Below the pieces are notes generated by a model. That model searched no databases, had not been told where the DNA came from, and worked only from the letters and a program-made list of their open reading frames with translations. A program made the position numbers and the translations under genes. This document shows, piece after piece, positions 1 to 9,232 of a stretch of 34,022 nucleotides of DNA; the first letter of the stretch is position 1, and each line of letters opens with the position of its first letter. This DNA comes from Stentor coeruleus (Eukaryota; Ciliophora; Heterotrichea; Heterotrichida; Stentoridae), in contig MPUH01000803.1 in the NCBI GenBank assembly GCA_001970955.1, positions 1-34,022 on the forward strand. The letters are read 5' to 3'.

Positions 1-1
1 A

Positions 2-1768
2 AAAAAGGCTGATTTGCTTATCGAAAATTATATTCAAACTTCTGATCTTAAAGTAATTATTGTTGGTAGTCTCAAAATTAATAAGTCAGGAAGTATCATT
101 GGAAATAATTTAGGAGTCGAATGTGATATAACAAATAGAGCTATTTATATCGGGAAAGTGAAAGGATTGAATGGAGGATCAGATGGGATTAATAAAATAA
201 AAGGCTTAAAGGAAATTAAGTCAAAAGTCTCTGAAAATATAAACCCGTTTGTTCATGAAGATATAGAATCATTTCTTGAATCTTTTGTTAAATGTGATGA
301 AATTAATTTAGATGAATTTCAGCACTTGCCTGAAGACTTTAGAAAATGCATCGGAATAATGATTCCCTCGTTAAAAAAAATTCCTGAAGATAGAATTCCT
401 GTTCTTAAAGAAAAAATAAAAAAGGATATATTGGCCTCTATGCAAAAAAATAATTACTGGAATCTATTAAATTTTCTTATTAAAATGAGCTGCTTTAAGA
501 TACTTGAAATTAAAAGTTCAACGAAAATTATTAATTCCATATTAAAGAGTAAAAACACTGATAAGCCGGTGAAACTTGTGAAAAAATACATAAAAGAAGA
601 AAAAATACTAGACGAATTTATCCAAAATGCAAGTGAAATCAAATTGGCATGCCCTAATCTTTGTGATGAAGAACTAGATGAATGGAACATTGATACATTT
701 ATAATACAAATTATAAAATTAAAGCCAGATACAAATATGGGATTATTTTCTCTGATTGAGAGAGGTAATGATGAAAAATATTTTAAAGGCAAGAGGCTAA
801 TATATCATGATACAGTTGGTTATAAAAATTATCTTCAGAATTGTATTGAATCATTTATAAAAACTGACTCCATTGTTAAAATAAATTTATCGGAAAATAA
901 AAAAATGACTATCTCCAAAACCGAAAATAACTATAAAGTTGTTGTAGCATGCCAAAAAGAGTTTGAATTATCTAAATTATTAATTGAAAATAATCCAGAA
1001 TTGCCTTCAACTATTATAATAGCTAAAAGCCCATTTATAAATGATGGAAAATACAATCTCGAATTACATTCCATCCAAGAAAAAGGATATAAATGGCTTG
1101 ATTATTTTGGTATTGGAAAATATCGTAAGTTGAATTCTTGCACACTTAAAAACGATAATTATAAATACATAATAGAAATTTCACTCAATAATAAAAATTC
1201 AGTAGAAGGTATAACTATAAATAAAGTATTTGACGGGGAATCACCTACTAAATTAAAAAATTACAATAGTATTGAAGAATTTGACAATGAAAATAAGTTT
1301 ATACACTTAGAAATCATAGAAAAAACAATTTCTGATCAGTTTATAAATAGTTTCTTAAAGATAGATGATTCAGAAGGTTTAGAAGTTTCTAGTCAAAGAA
1401 AATTTGAGCAACTAAAAATAATACAAGATAAATGCTTAAAACTTAGAAGATTTTTCAAAAAAAAAAAACAAATCAGTGATTATATAATTTTCTTGCTATT
1501 TAAAAATAAATTAGAATCCCTTCCTGAAGATGTTTTTGATCTAATCAATTCAAAGTTTTCTCCAAATATAGAAAATGAAATTAGAGAAATTAGAGAAATA
1601 AGCTCAATATATTCAAATGAACTTGGAATTCAGCAAGATTCTAAATCTATCCTTTTAAATATAGTAAAAGATGCAAAATATGAAGAATTAATTGATAAAG
1701 ATGGATGTGTTATGATTCAGCAAGATAATAACCTTTTGACCTCTATTACTTTATCCTTGTGTTCCTGA
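2..1768 (+). CDS. 5' part of a large GTPase-family gene, open at the window edge and interrupted at its 3' end
   Basis: The frame is open from base 2, so the true start lies outside the window. The about 570 visible residues are Lys/Asn/Ile/Glu-rich and I recognise no domain in them. The frame stops with TGA at 1766-1768, nine codons after the end of a sequence (1655-1739) that is repeated exactly at 1828-1912. Reading from the first copy straight into the DNA after the second copy continues in frame into the GTPase domain of the next entry. I infer one original gene of about 1,360 residues, broken by a 173-bp duplication/insertion (173 is not a multiple of 3). The break could be real or an assembly error. 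The tail after the first copy does not look like a natural C-terminus. Function of this N-terminal part is unknown. Confidence 0.65.
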   Translation, partial: KKADLLIENYIQTSDLKVIIVGSLKINKSGSIIGNNLGVECDITNRAIYIGKVKGLNGGSDGINKIKGLKEIKSKVSENINPFVHEDIESFLESFVKCDEINLDEFQHLPEDFRKCIGIMIPSLKKIPEDRIPVLKEKIKKDILASMQKNNYWNLLNFLIKMSCFKILEIKSSTKIINSILKSKNTDKPVKLVKKYIKEEKILDEFIQNASEIKLACPNLCDEELDEWNIDTFIIQIIKLKPDTNMGLFSLIERGNDEKYFKGKRLIYHDTVGYKNYLQNCIESFIKTDSIVKINLSENKKMTISKTENNYKVVVACQKEFELSKLLIENNPELPSTIIIAKSPFINDGKYNLELHSIQEKGYKWLDYFGIGKYRKLNSCTLKNDNYKYIIEISLNNKNSVEGITINKVFDGESPTKLKNYNSIEEFDNENKFIHLEIIEKTISDQFINSFLKIDDSEGLEVSSQRKFEQLKIIQDKCLKLRRFFKKKKQISDYIIFLLFKNKLESLPEDVFDLINSKFSPNIENEIREIREISSIYSNELGIQQDSKSILLNIVKDAKYEELIDKDGCVMIQQDNNLLTSITLSLCS

Positions 1769-1912
1769 CCAATAGTTTGATAGAAACTTTTGTCTAAGAA
1801 AATTCCTTCTGTCTATAATTAAAAGGGTTAAATATAGTAAAAGATGCAAAATATGAAGAATTAATTGATAAAGATGGATGTGTTATGATTCAGCAAGATA
1901 ATAACCTTTTGA
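1655..1912 (+). repeat. 85-bp exact direct repeat with 88-bp spacer, splitting a gene
   Basis: Bases 1655-1739 recur exactly at 1828-1912, an offset of 173 bp. The spacer 1740-1827 is T/C-richer than the surrounding gene, carries stop codons and is not coding in the gene's frame. Deleting one 173-bp period restores a continuous reading frame. Unlike the four N-associated duplications elsewhere in the window, there is no N here. It may be a chimeric join between two paralogues or alleles that share 85 bp, or a true tandem duplication that inactivates or splits the gene. Confidence 0.9.
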
Positions 1913-4254
1913 TAACGGCAAAAACTAATCTCGATAAAATGCAGGGTAAAGTATTAATTTTGATTCTAGGTGCAACAGGATCAGGTAAAAGCACTTCTTC
2001 TTGCTATTTACTTAAAGCTCCGCTCACAAAAAAGGATTCGAAATTTGGTGAAAAAATTATTGAATTGAATGAAAATAAAGTTAAAGGATCTCTTGAACAG
2101 TATCCAAAAATAGGGCAATCACTAGGAACTTCTGAAACAATATATACTCAAGGATACGAAATTCATTTTAAAAATGAAACAACCGAAGCTGTGCTTTGTG
2201 ATTGCCCAGGTTTTCATGATACAAGAGGAATAGAATATAATTTATGCACAAATTTCAGTATAAGTCAAACAATAAAGCAAGCAAAGTCAGTTAATGCTAT
2301 TTTACTTACAATTCCATATAACGCATTTTTAATAGAGAGAGGAAATTGTGCTTTGTCAGCATTCGAAGATTTAATAGAGCTTGTGCCAAGTTTTACAGAG
2401 GATGAAAATATCCTCAATTCTATTTTTATTTTGATAACTAAAGTAGACGATCCCATAAATTCTAAAAAATCATTTATGAATCGTATAAACCAATATATAA
2501 ATGAAGTTAATGAGGCAGTTAATCGCAGCTTGCAAGAAAATCAGGAGAAGTTTTATCAAAAAGATGAAGCAAAAAGGAAAAAGGGTATATGGGAGCAAAT
2601 TTCTAAACTTAACGCAATGGATCATATTTTTTTTGTTAATGTAATGGAAATAAGCGAAAGAAATGCAATCTTGAAAAAAGTAGGAGACTGCTCGCCTATC
2701 GATAAAAAATTGTTTAATAGTAACTTATTGACAAGTGACATGAAAACTAAATTCATTAAAAACCTAGAGGAGTCAGCACATACTTGGGCTAAAATTATAA
2801 TTCCAAACTTTTTAATAAAAATTCCTGAAGCAATCAAAGAACTTGAATCCCAAATCAGTTATAAAAGAGAACAGATAGATCGTAATAATGAATATATTAT
2901 TGAGTATACAAAGGAAATAAATGAATTAGCACCTAATAAAGAGAATCATCAAGAAATTGATTGTGAAGATAAAAATCGATCAATTGAAGATCTTACCAAC
3001 AATATTATAAAATGTGAAGAAAATAAAAATCAAAGTGAAGAATCTGGAGAAAAAATAGGGAATCTAGAAATAAAATCTGAAGAAGAAATAAAATCTGAAG
3101 AAAAAATAGAAAATCCAGAAACAAAATCTGAAGAAAAAATAGAAAATCCAGAAACAAAGTCTAAAAAAATAGAAAATCTAGAAAAAAAACTAAAGAGTTT
3201 AAATGAGGCAAGTTATTATCTTACTAGCATTATTGAAAAATTTAAAGAAAATAAAAATCAAAGTGAAAGTTCAATTAAGGAAAGGGAGGATAAAATAGAA
3301 GAACTGAATCGCGGATGGAGTAAGATACCTCAATTTTTTTTTTCACAATTAGCTCAAAATGAAAAATTAATTGTTAATTTGAAAAATAGCGATAGACATG
3401 AGATTTGTAAAATTATTGGAAAAGTTACAAACTATAAAATATATTCAAAAATTCAATATGATGGGCCTGCAAAAGACTTTGAAGGAAAAATATATCACTA
3501 TTGTGAAATTGGAAAAGATTATCGGATTCTTCTTGATGCTAATAATAAAACTTATTTAAATTCAGATAAGCTAGAGGGAAATTTCAAGTATTCGGATAAT
3601 AAAACTTATACATGTTATAAAGAAAATTGTAAAACAGCTGTTATCTCTGGAGAAAACTTTGAAATATTCTTTGATGAAAGAATTTTCAGAGATGGAATTT
3701 GGACTGTTGTTACAAATTGGAAACTAAATAGCAATATTCCTTGGTTTGAGCTAAATGTGTTAAAAAAGAATTCTATCCATCACAAATCACAAATCATAAA
3801 CTTGAAAAGTGAATTAAAAAAAGAAAATAAAAATTTATCTAATATAAAGAAAAATATTGAGAGATATGAAAAAGATTTGAAAAAAATTCAAGAGGAGTCA
3901 GAAAATCTTAATAAAGAACTCGATCTTCATATAAGGATTGATATTTGTAACAAAAATATAAAAATATACAACGAAGAAATAGAAGATATAGAAAAAAAAG
4001 TAAAAGAACTAAAAAAAAAAAATTTTCATTTTGCCCTTGTTATAAAAGATGAGATTAAAAATTTGAAACACCTTAATGAATTGTGCCATATTATAAATGA
4101 GTTTGATGAAAATATTAGAAAAGAAAATGTGTTTAATGAAACAAAATTTTTTATCGAATGCTACAAACAAAATTTTAATCTTCTAGAAACTAAGATAAAT
4201 GAAGAATTACAGGAATATCAAGAAATAGTATATTCTGAAGATGATCCTTATTAG
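1885..4254 (+). CDS. Septin/AIG1-like P-loop GTPase with long coiled-coil tail
   Basis: The 789-residue frame carries a GTPase domain. G1 (Walker A) is GATGSGKST at residues 29-37, G3 is DCPGF at 106-110 and G4 is TKVD at 185-188. This order and spacing fit the TRAFAC class, near septin/AIG1-type GTPases; that assignment is from family knowledge. From about residue 310 to the end the protein is mostly Lys/Glu-rich coiled coil. At about 3093-3158 it has two copies of an 11-residue unit (KSEEKIENPET). The coil is interrupted by a more globular segment at roughly residues 490-630. The first ATG after the duplication is at 1885, but the frame is open back to 1819 and the preceding residues match the end of the upstream frame, so this is probably not the real N-terminus. 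The gene is unusually A-rich and lacks the strong C-to-G skew of its neighbours. It ends in TAG. Role unknown; a membrane- or filament-associated GTPase is plausible. Confidence 0.8.
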   Translation: MIQQDNNLLITAKTNLDKMQGKVLILILGATGSGKSTSSCYLLKAPLTKKDSKFGEKIIELNENKVKGSLEQYPKIGQSLGTSETIYTQGYEIHFKNETTEAVLCDCPGFHDTRGIEYNLCTNFSISQTIKQAKSVNAILLTIPYNAFLIERGNCALSAFEDLIELVPSFTEDENILNSIFILITKVDDPINSKKSFMNRINQYINEVNEAVNRSLQENQEKFYQKDEAKRKKGIWEQISKLNAMDHIFFVNVMEISERNAILKKVGDCSPIDKKLFNSNLLTSDMKTKFIKNLEESAHTWAKIIIPNFLIKIPEAIKELESQISYKREQIDRNNEYIIEYTKEINELAPNKENHQEIDCEDKNRSIEDLTNNIIKCEENKNQSEESGEKIGNLEIKSEEEIKSEEKIENPETKSEEKIENPETKSKKIENLEKKLKSLNEASYYLTSIIEKFKENKNQSESSIKEREDKIEELNRGWSKIPQFFFSQLAQNEKLIVNLKNSDRHEICKIIGKVTNYKIYSKIQYDGPAKDFEGKIYHYCEIGKDYRILLDANNKTYLNSDKLEGNFKYSDNKTYTCYKENCKTAVISGENFEIFFDERIFRDGIWTVVTNWKLNSNIPWFELNVLKKNSIHHKSQIINLKSELKKENKNLSNIKKNIERYEKDLKKIQEESENLNKELDLHIRIDICNKNIKIYNEEIEDIEKKVKELKKKNFHFALVIKDEIKNLKHLNELCHIINEFDENIRKENVFNETKFFIECYKQNFNLLETKINEELQEYQEIVYSEDDPY

Positions 4255-5002
4255 TTTAAGTTATCAATTAAAAATTTGATTAAAAAAATGTTCTTAGTTT
4301 TTATTAATTCATATATATAAAGTAATTGACTTGCAGAAGCTCTAAACAAAATTTGCAATATAAGCAATGCCGTCATCCAAAAAAATTATATTTAAAAATC
4401 TCAGAATTTGAAGCGGCTAAATAATAGAGTTTGGGTAGTATAATTCAAAACTAATATATTATAAACATGAATGCTAATTTTAATATCACAATTTTTTTGC
4501 AAGCATTTCTGAGCTTTCAGCAAGTCGAAGAGTTAGAAAAAACTTTAGTCAAAAGCTTGAAGGATTTTTCTTTTCACTTCTCAACTAAAATTAGATTATA
4601 GCTTATACTAAAATGAATTTAACTGTTTCTAAAAAGCATAAACTATAAACAAAATAGAATAAGCATAGTTTATCCAGTTAAAATAATTTATTCAAACCCC
4701 TAGGAAAACAATGAAATGCTTGCTAATTTGTTCTTATACAAAGCAAGAAAAAAACTATTAATAATTATCAAGATTCATAATTAATTTAATTACTATGATA
4801 TCCTTATATTGCTTATAATAAACAACATTATTTTCAATAAAATACTCAAAACCCTTGATTAAACAATTTACTTAACGAAATTCTTAGTATAAATCTTAGA
4901 TTCAGACACAAAACCCTACAAGTTCATGTATAAATATTAAGTCTTCAAGTACTTAAAATTGCCTTAACCAAAAGACTCTTTACATTAGATTGTTATAAAT
5001 TA
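4255..5002. other. Intergenic region with one weak small ORF
   Basis: AT-rich spacer between the GTPase gene and eS27. The only item of note is a 44-codon ATG-initiated frame at 4468-4602 (+), whose product has an amphipathic Glu/Lys/Leu middle. It has no recognisable homology to me and may be a chance ORF or gene fragment. The eS27 promoter must lie in the last 200-300 bases, but no motif stands out. Confidence 0.4.
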
Positions 5003-5254
5003 ATGGATATCGACCTATTGCACCCGTCAGCTGACAATGAGAGGACTACTCATAAAAAGAAAAGACTGGTGCAAAGTCCAAACTCCTATTTCATGGACAT
5101 CAAATGCCCTGGTTGCTATGGTTTAACCACTGCTTTTAGCCATGCTCAGACTGTTATCACATGTGAAGGATGCCAAACAGTCCTAGCAAGACCATCAGGT
5201 GGGAAATGCAAACTAACAATTGGCTGCTCGTTTAGAAGGAAAACTGATGCTTAA
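5003..5254 (+). CDS. RPS27: 40S ribosomal protein eS27
   Basis: The 83-residue protein matches the eukaryotic eS27 family, which is usually about 84 residues. It opens with the typical DLLHPS block. It has the zinc ribbon made of CPGC (residues 36-39) and CEGC (54-57), and the conserved C-terminal stretch rich in Gly, Lys and Cys ending in FRRK. eS27 is a structural protein of the small ribosomal subunit. The ATG at 5003 gives the expected short N-terminus and the stop is TAA at 5252-5254. No intron is needed. Codon use is less A-biased than in the GTPase gene to its left, as expected for a highly expressed gene. Confidence 0.97.
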   Translation: MDIDLLHPSADNERTTHKKKRLVQSPNSYFMDIKCPGCYGLTTAFSHAQTVITCEGCQTVLARPSGGKCKLTIGCSFRRKTDA

Positions 5255-5843
5255 GGTAAATAGATTACTTTATATAAAACTCCTAAAATCTTTGTTTTTT
5301 GTTTCGATTTTAAGTCAAGCTTAAAAGTTTCGCTATTTTACCTTTGTTTTTTTCAAACTTTAGGCACTTTTGCAGTAGAAACAAGGCTTTAAAAAATCAT
5401 CTTTTGATACGCAAATTGTTTGTATATAGGATATGATTTTTTGAGAATATAATTTTTCATGGGTATACTCTGCTGGGCGTGGAGTCCAATTTGTGCTTTG
5501 GCTTTATCTTCCTTCAGCGATGCAAGGAGAAAGTAAAATATTCTAATAACACATACAAATATACAAATTATCTAATAACATGCATTTTATTCAACCTTTT
5601 CATCTTCCATTATCAAAATCTTACTCTGATTCTATAACTTCTAATCCTAAATACAAACTTATTATTACCTACCCTTCAATCAATCTTTATTTTCACCTAT
5701 AAATTACCTTCAAATTTAGCTTCAAACAATTTTCCAAATAAATCTTATCATCTCAAATTATATCTAAATATTCCTAATATCTTTTCATAATATTTTTAAC
5801 CTTTAACTATTCAATTTTTTACACTATTTAAAATCTCTCAATC
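5255..5843. other. Intergenic region between eS27 and a convergent minus-strand gene
   Basis: No protein gene is visible. The left half is T-rich. A GC-richer island at 5459-5545 with three successive potential hairpins is listed separately. From about 5560 to 5843 the plus strand is C-rich and G-poor, which fits the 3' flank of the minus-strand gene that ends at 5844. Confidence 0.5.
5459..5545 (+). ncRNA. Candidate structured RNA island (three hairpins)
   Basis: This stretch is much richer in G+C than the spacer around it. It can form three consecutive hairpins: 5467-5485 (7 bp including two G-U pairs, 5-nt loop), 5486-5501 (4 bp CCAA/TTGG) and 5509-5529 (6 bp TTCCTT/AAGGAG including one G-U pair, 9-nt loop). 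No reading frame explains it. I could not match it to tRNA, 5S rRNA, U1, U2, U4 or U6. The strand is uncertain. Confidence 0.25.
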
Positions 5844-6731
5844 CTAAGCTTTATTATCCTCTGGAATATTAGCATACTTTTTCGGTTTCATCTTACAGCA
5901 ATAAATTCCAATCGGAAAAGCAAGGACAAAGCTAGCAAAACTAATAATCGAAACTCCAATAATAAAATATTGCGAAGAATTCTGTGAAAACTTATCCATT
6001 CCATGATAAGATGCATAAACAAAAGGGTCATTTTCACTTCTAACTTCAAACAAAACCGAGTAATTATAATTCCAAAAATCCTTCGAACTCTTCCACCTAA
6101 TCCAATATTCTTCTAAATATCCTTTGCCATTACATCCTTTCAAATACCAACTAACAACTTCAAAATACTCATTTAAAACAATGCATATTTTCCCTGTATT
6201 ATAATGAACATAACAAGCTAAAGTTTCCTGATCCCAAAACCCAATACCTAAATTTCTGCATATTTTTGATGTGACATGATGGATTTTTAATGAATGAACC
6301 AATACATCTTTTATAACACTTGTAATATTCATATCGTTTTGGCGGATTATAAGCTGTATGTCTGTTGTTATGTTGTATTCTAATGAAGTGTTTGATTGAT
6401 GTTTAGTATAAAATGATGTGTTTTGGAATAATATTGAATTTCTTGAATGGAATAAATGCGTGTATTCGGGAAAAGAGGCTACTCCAACACCCCAGTCATC
6501 TGTTTTGTTAATGTACAGATGGAGGTTTGGTGAAACTAAGGCTGTGATTGATTTGAATAATGGTAAAGTTGAGTTCCATAGTTTGAGGATTGAACTAAGA
6601 TTGGATACTTCTTTACTTTGAGGGTCGATGAAGTATTGTATTAGAAAATAAACACCTGTGAACTCGATGAAAATAAAGAGTGCTATAACAAAATACCAAA
6701 CAACTGTACCTTTTCTATTCTTGAAAAACAT
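5844..6731 (-). CDS. Two-pass membrane glycoprotein, family unknown
   Basis: A 295-residue protein with one hydrophobic segment near each end (about 11-33 and 255-277). Between them lies a loop of about 220 residues that carries nine N-x-S/T sequons, so the loop is probably lumenal or extracellular with both termini cytosolic. The C-terminus after the second segment is short and basic, starting with a Cys pair. The two-ended membrane topology resembles CDC50/LEM3 proteins, but I do not see that family's motifs and do not assign it. The minus-strand ATG at 6731 follows an AT-rich leader and the stop is TAG at 5844-5846. Sense-strand composition runs from C-rich at the 5' end to G-rich at the 3' end, as in other genes here. 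Confidence 0.85.
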   Translation of the reverse strand: MFFKNRKGTVVWYFVIALFIFIEFTGVYFLIQYFIDPQSKEVSNLSSILKLWNSTLPLFKSITALVSPNLHLYINKTDDWGVGVASFPEYTHLFHSRNSILFQNTSFYTKHQSNTSLEYNITTDIQLIIRQNDMNITSVIKDVLVHSLKIHHVTSKICRNLGIGFWDQETLACYVHYNTGKICIVLNEYFEVVSWYLKGCNGKGYLEEYWIRWKSSKDFWNYNYSVLFEVRSENDPFVYASYHGMDKFSQNSSQYFIIGVSIISFASFVLAFPIGIYCCKMKPKKYANIPEDNKA

Positions 6732-7200
6732 ATTTGTCTAATGTTTTAGTCAAAAATATTAAAACACAACAGATACTTAAAATACAACTCTTGCTTTCAT
6801 TGTTGTATTCAAATTCGTATAAGCAATTTGACAAATACCACTTAATATTACTAATTTTCCAAACTTATAATTTTTCCCTTGTATCTTTACTTTTTAGATT
6901 ATAAAATTTTAATATATTAAAAGCTTTTTATTTTGATATCAAACGATTTATCACTTAAAAATTGTAAATTACTTCTTTCAAGAAATCAAACCAGATGATA
7001 AAATTTTCAACCTACTTCTCAATTTAAAGTAATACAAAAAAACACCTCTGAGCTCATCTCTACTTCTTAAGACACGAACCATTAGCTAAGTCAAAAAAAT
7101 CTTTTAAATAAAAATCAGAAGATACTTTTATTTCATTTAAAAGTAAATTTACACAGTAGTTTGAATCGAAACTTAAAAAAATCAGCAACATTAATACTTA

Positions 7201-7440
7201 GTTGAAAAGTTTAAAACTATTAATTTCATTCTTAGAATCCAGAAACAATAAAACAATTATTGAAATAGTTATTAATAAGATTACTAGTCCTGATGAAAGA
7301 TATAAAGGAAAGTGTAAAATCTTAAGGGAAATCTTAAAAAAAAATAAAAGAAGTTGAAAATTGTGCAGAATTAGCTCAATTTTATAAGATTTTTTTTTTA
7401 AAATTATGATATCCAAGCTTTCTTTAATATTGAAAAGTTC
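7201..7440 (+). pseudogene. Possible gene fragment with a frameshift in an A-run
   Basis: A 51-codon open stretch from 7201 contains a protein-like segment rich in Ile, Glu, Lys and Arg. It ends in TGA at 7354-7356. Shifting frame in the nearby A9 run gives a further protein-like stretch (KEVENCAELAQFYKIF). A miscounted homopolymer or a decayed gene would both explain this. There is no start codon, and the frame is closed upstream by TAG at 7198-7200. No homology is recognised. Confidence 0.2.
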
Positions 7441-7572
7441 TAATTAGATTTTCGATCTTGAAAAAGTAGTTATTTACACTTTTCCTAAAAAAAATCCTTT
7501 GAATTTTATATAATTTGTGTTTTGATATTATATTTATATACAATTTTGGTATGCTTTAATAAAGATAAATTT

Positions 7573-7655
7573 TTTTGGTAAAGTTTTGATATTAATAGTA
7601 AATATTTATAATATTATTTTGGTAAAGTTTTGATATTAATAGTAAATATTTATAT
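7573..7655. repeat. Tandem direct repeat, period 44 bp
   Basis: The block beginning TTTTGGTAAAGTTTTG at 7573 recurs at 7617 with a period of 44 bp, diverging near the end of the second copy. It lies about 90 bases upstream of the kleisin start codon, within the probable promoter region. Confidence 0.85.
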
Positions 7656-7744
7656 TATTACTTGCTAGAATATACCTTAAAGATATTATATCTAAACTTA
7701 AAATTCAAATAACAAAGTGATATTTTCAGTGTATCTTGTAATCT

Positions 7745-8899
7745 ATGGAAGTTGAAATTCTATACTCAGGAAGTCTCAGACTCCCTTGGATCGCAGGAAC
7801 TCGAATTAAATCTCTATCAAAAAACGTCATACAAAAGTGTCAGATCTCTATTATAATCCAAGACATGATAAAAGCTGATCTTTCTCTGAAATTCATGGGA
7901 ATCCTTCTTTACGGTTTATGCCTATTAGCCAAAAAGCATAAAGAATTTATCGAAGAGGATCTAACAAAATTTTTAAACGCAAGTCTTTCTACACCAATAC
8001 GGATAAAAACAAACGATACCTTAGTTCAATTAAATGGAGAACTCATAAAAAGTTCTCTAAAATACTCAGGGGGCAACTTTAAATCAATCCCCCACACCCC
8101 TCCAAGCCTAGAAAACACAAGAGCAGGTCAATTTACCAATAACAATTCTATAATAATAGACGATCACAAAGTCCATCTAAACTTCCATGACGAGTTTTTC
8201 AAGTCCATCACCAATACTGACAATGAAATTTCCTTAAATCAAATGACCATACCAATAAGCTTAGAAAACATCGAAGAAATCCTCTCACCAACAATATCCC
8301 CAAAAAACCAAAACTATATAAAAACAACATCAACAAAAAAAACCAAAAAAAAATGGAACGATGAAAATACTCTACAAAAAATATCCTACAAGCCTTTAAT
8401 AAGAAAATTCAATAAATGGAAACCAAAAAGACAAGAATTTCAATACCCTGAAGAACTGAAGAAATTTCTAGATGAATATTTTGGGTATAAAGAAGAAGTT
8501 GTACATAAAATAATCTCAGGTTTAGATGATGAAGTTGTTGAAGATATACAGATTTCTAGTGAAAAAAATGTGGAAATACAACAAAATTATAATATTCAGG
8601 AAATAACTCCTGTGCATTTGAATTTTTCTTATGAACTTGAAGCTAGTAGGTCACCAGCTAGGGTTATTACGCCTGTTAAAAATACGCAGATTTTTAAGTT
8701 TGAAGAAAGACTGATAACGAAGATTAAAACAGGACAGAATTACCATTTTTCTAAGTTGATTGAAGGAGAAAATAGAATTAATGTGTCAAAAGCGTTGAGT
8801 TATTTACTTGTTTTGAGTTTTACTAAAGAGGTTAACTTATTGCAGAAAAGACCTTTTGGAGAAATTCTTATTGTTAGGGTGAATGAGAATGGGAGATAA
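7745..8899 (+). CDS. Rad21/Rec8-type kleisin (cohesin subunit)
   Basis: The 384-residue protein has both diagnostic ends of an alpha-kleisin. Residues 1-79 fit the Rad21/Rec8 N-terminal domain: a start with LxxxW followed by a helix ending in the LLYGL...KKHKEF block, which binds the SMC3 neck. Residues about 346-378 fit the C-terminal winged helix (ALSYLLVLSFTKEVNLLQ, then a P-F/Y-G-E/D-I element) that binds the SMC1 head. Kleisins close the cohesin ring that holds sister chromatids together and act in mitosis, meiosis and repair. The middle is low-complexity, Ser/Asn/Lys-rich, with acidic patches. At 384 residues it is short for the family (usually 550 or more). From sequence I cannot decide between Rad21 and Rec8. 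The start ATG at 7745 places the N-domain correctly; the stop is TAA. Confidence 0.85.
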   Translation: MEVEILYSGSLRLPWIAGTRIKSLSKNVIQKCQISIIIQDMIKADLSLKFMGILLYGLCLLAKKHKEFIEEDLTKFLNASLSTPIRIKTNDTLVQLNGELIKSSLKYSGGNFKSIPHTPPSLENTRAGQFTNNNSIIIDDHKVHLNFHDEFFKSITNTDNEISLNQMTIPISLENIEEILSPTISPKNQNYIKTTSTKKTKKKWNDENTLQKISYKPLIRKFNKWKPKRQEFQYPEELKKFLDEYFGYKEEVVHKIISGLDDEVVEDIQISSEKNVEIQQNYNIQEITPVHLNFSYELEASRSPARVITPVKNTQIFKFEERLITKIKTGQNYHFSKLIEGENRINVSKALSYLLVLSFTKEVNLLQKRPFGEILIVRVNENGR

Positions 8900-9232
8900 A
8901 TAAGATGATTAAATATGAAAAATAATTTTTGATTAAAAAATAGATAGAAATACTTGTTGAATAATAAAGAAAGTACGTGGATAGGGTTAAAGTATTTGAT
9001 GAAATGATGGTTGGTATAGGAAAATAAAGATTAAGTTTTGGCTTAGTAGTGAAATGAATTTTAAATATTTAATAAACACTTCCCCAGCTTCCTCTCAAAA
9101 TGCTCATATTAATAAATCTGTTTATATAATATTTTTTTTAGGTACTTCCTTATTTTTTTTTCCTCTTCTCTAGTTATAATCATTACAAAACTCTTTACAA
9201 TAAAGTCTCATTACAATTTTCTTAATAATAAT
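8900..9232. other. Intergenic spacer
   Basis: 333 bp between two plus-strand genes. The first half is G-rich and C-poor (3' flank of the kleisin gene). The second half turns C/T-rich (5' flank of the channel gene). No motif or RNA gene is recognised. Confidence 0.6.

Larger units (their letters stand above)
6732..7744. other. Divergent intergenic region with a possible gene remnant and a short repeat
   Basis: This region separates a minus-strand and a plus-strand gene and so should hold both promoters. No specific promoter motif is recognised. A possible decayed coding stretch (7201-7440) and a 44-bp tandem repeat (7573-7655) are listed separately. The remainder is AT-rich with no further support for genes. 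Confidence 0.5.

Noticed and set aside
1885-1911. ATG at 1885 as a true translation start for the GTPase
   Set aside because: The sequence around it is an exact copy of an internal part of the upstream frame, so the ATG is most likely an internal Met of one longer gene.
5471-5486. Resemblance of GCTGGGCGTGGAGTCC to the 5' end of SRP RNA
   Set aside because: The match covers only about a dozen bases; no SRP54-binding helix or Alu-domain motif follows within 300 bases.
5844-6731. CDC50/LEM3 flippase subunit
   Set aside because: Two-ended membrane topology and glycosylated loop fit, but the conserved CDC50 sequence blocks are not visible.
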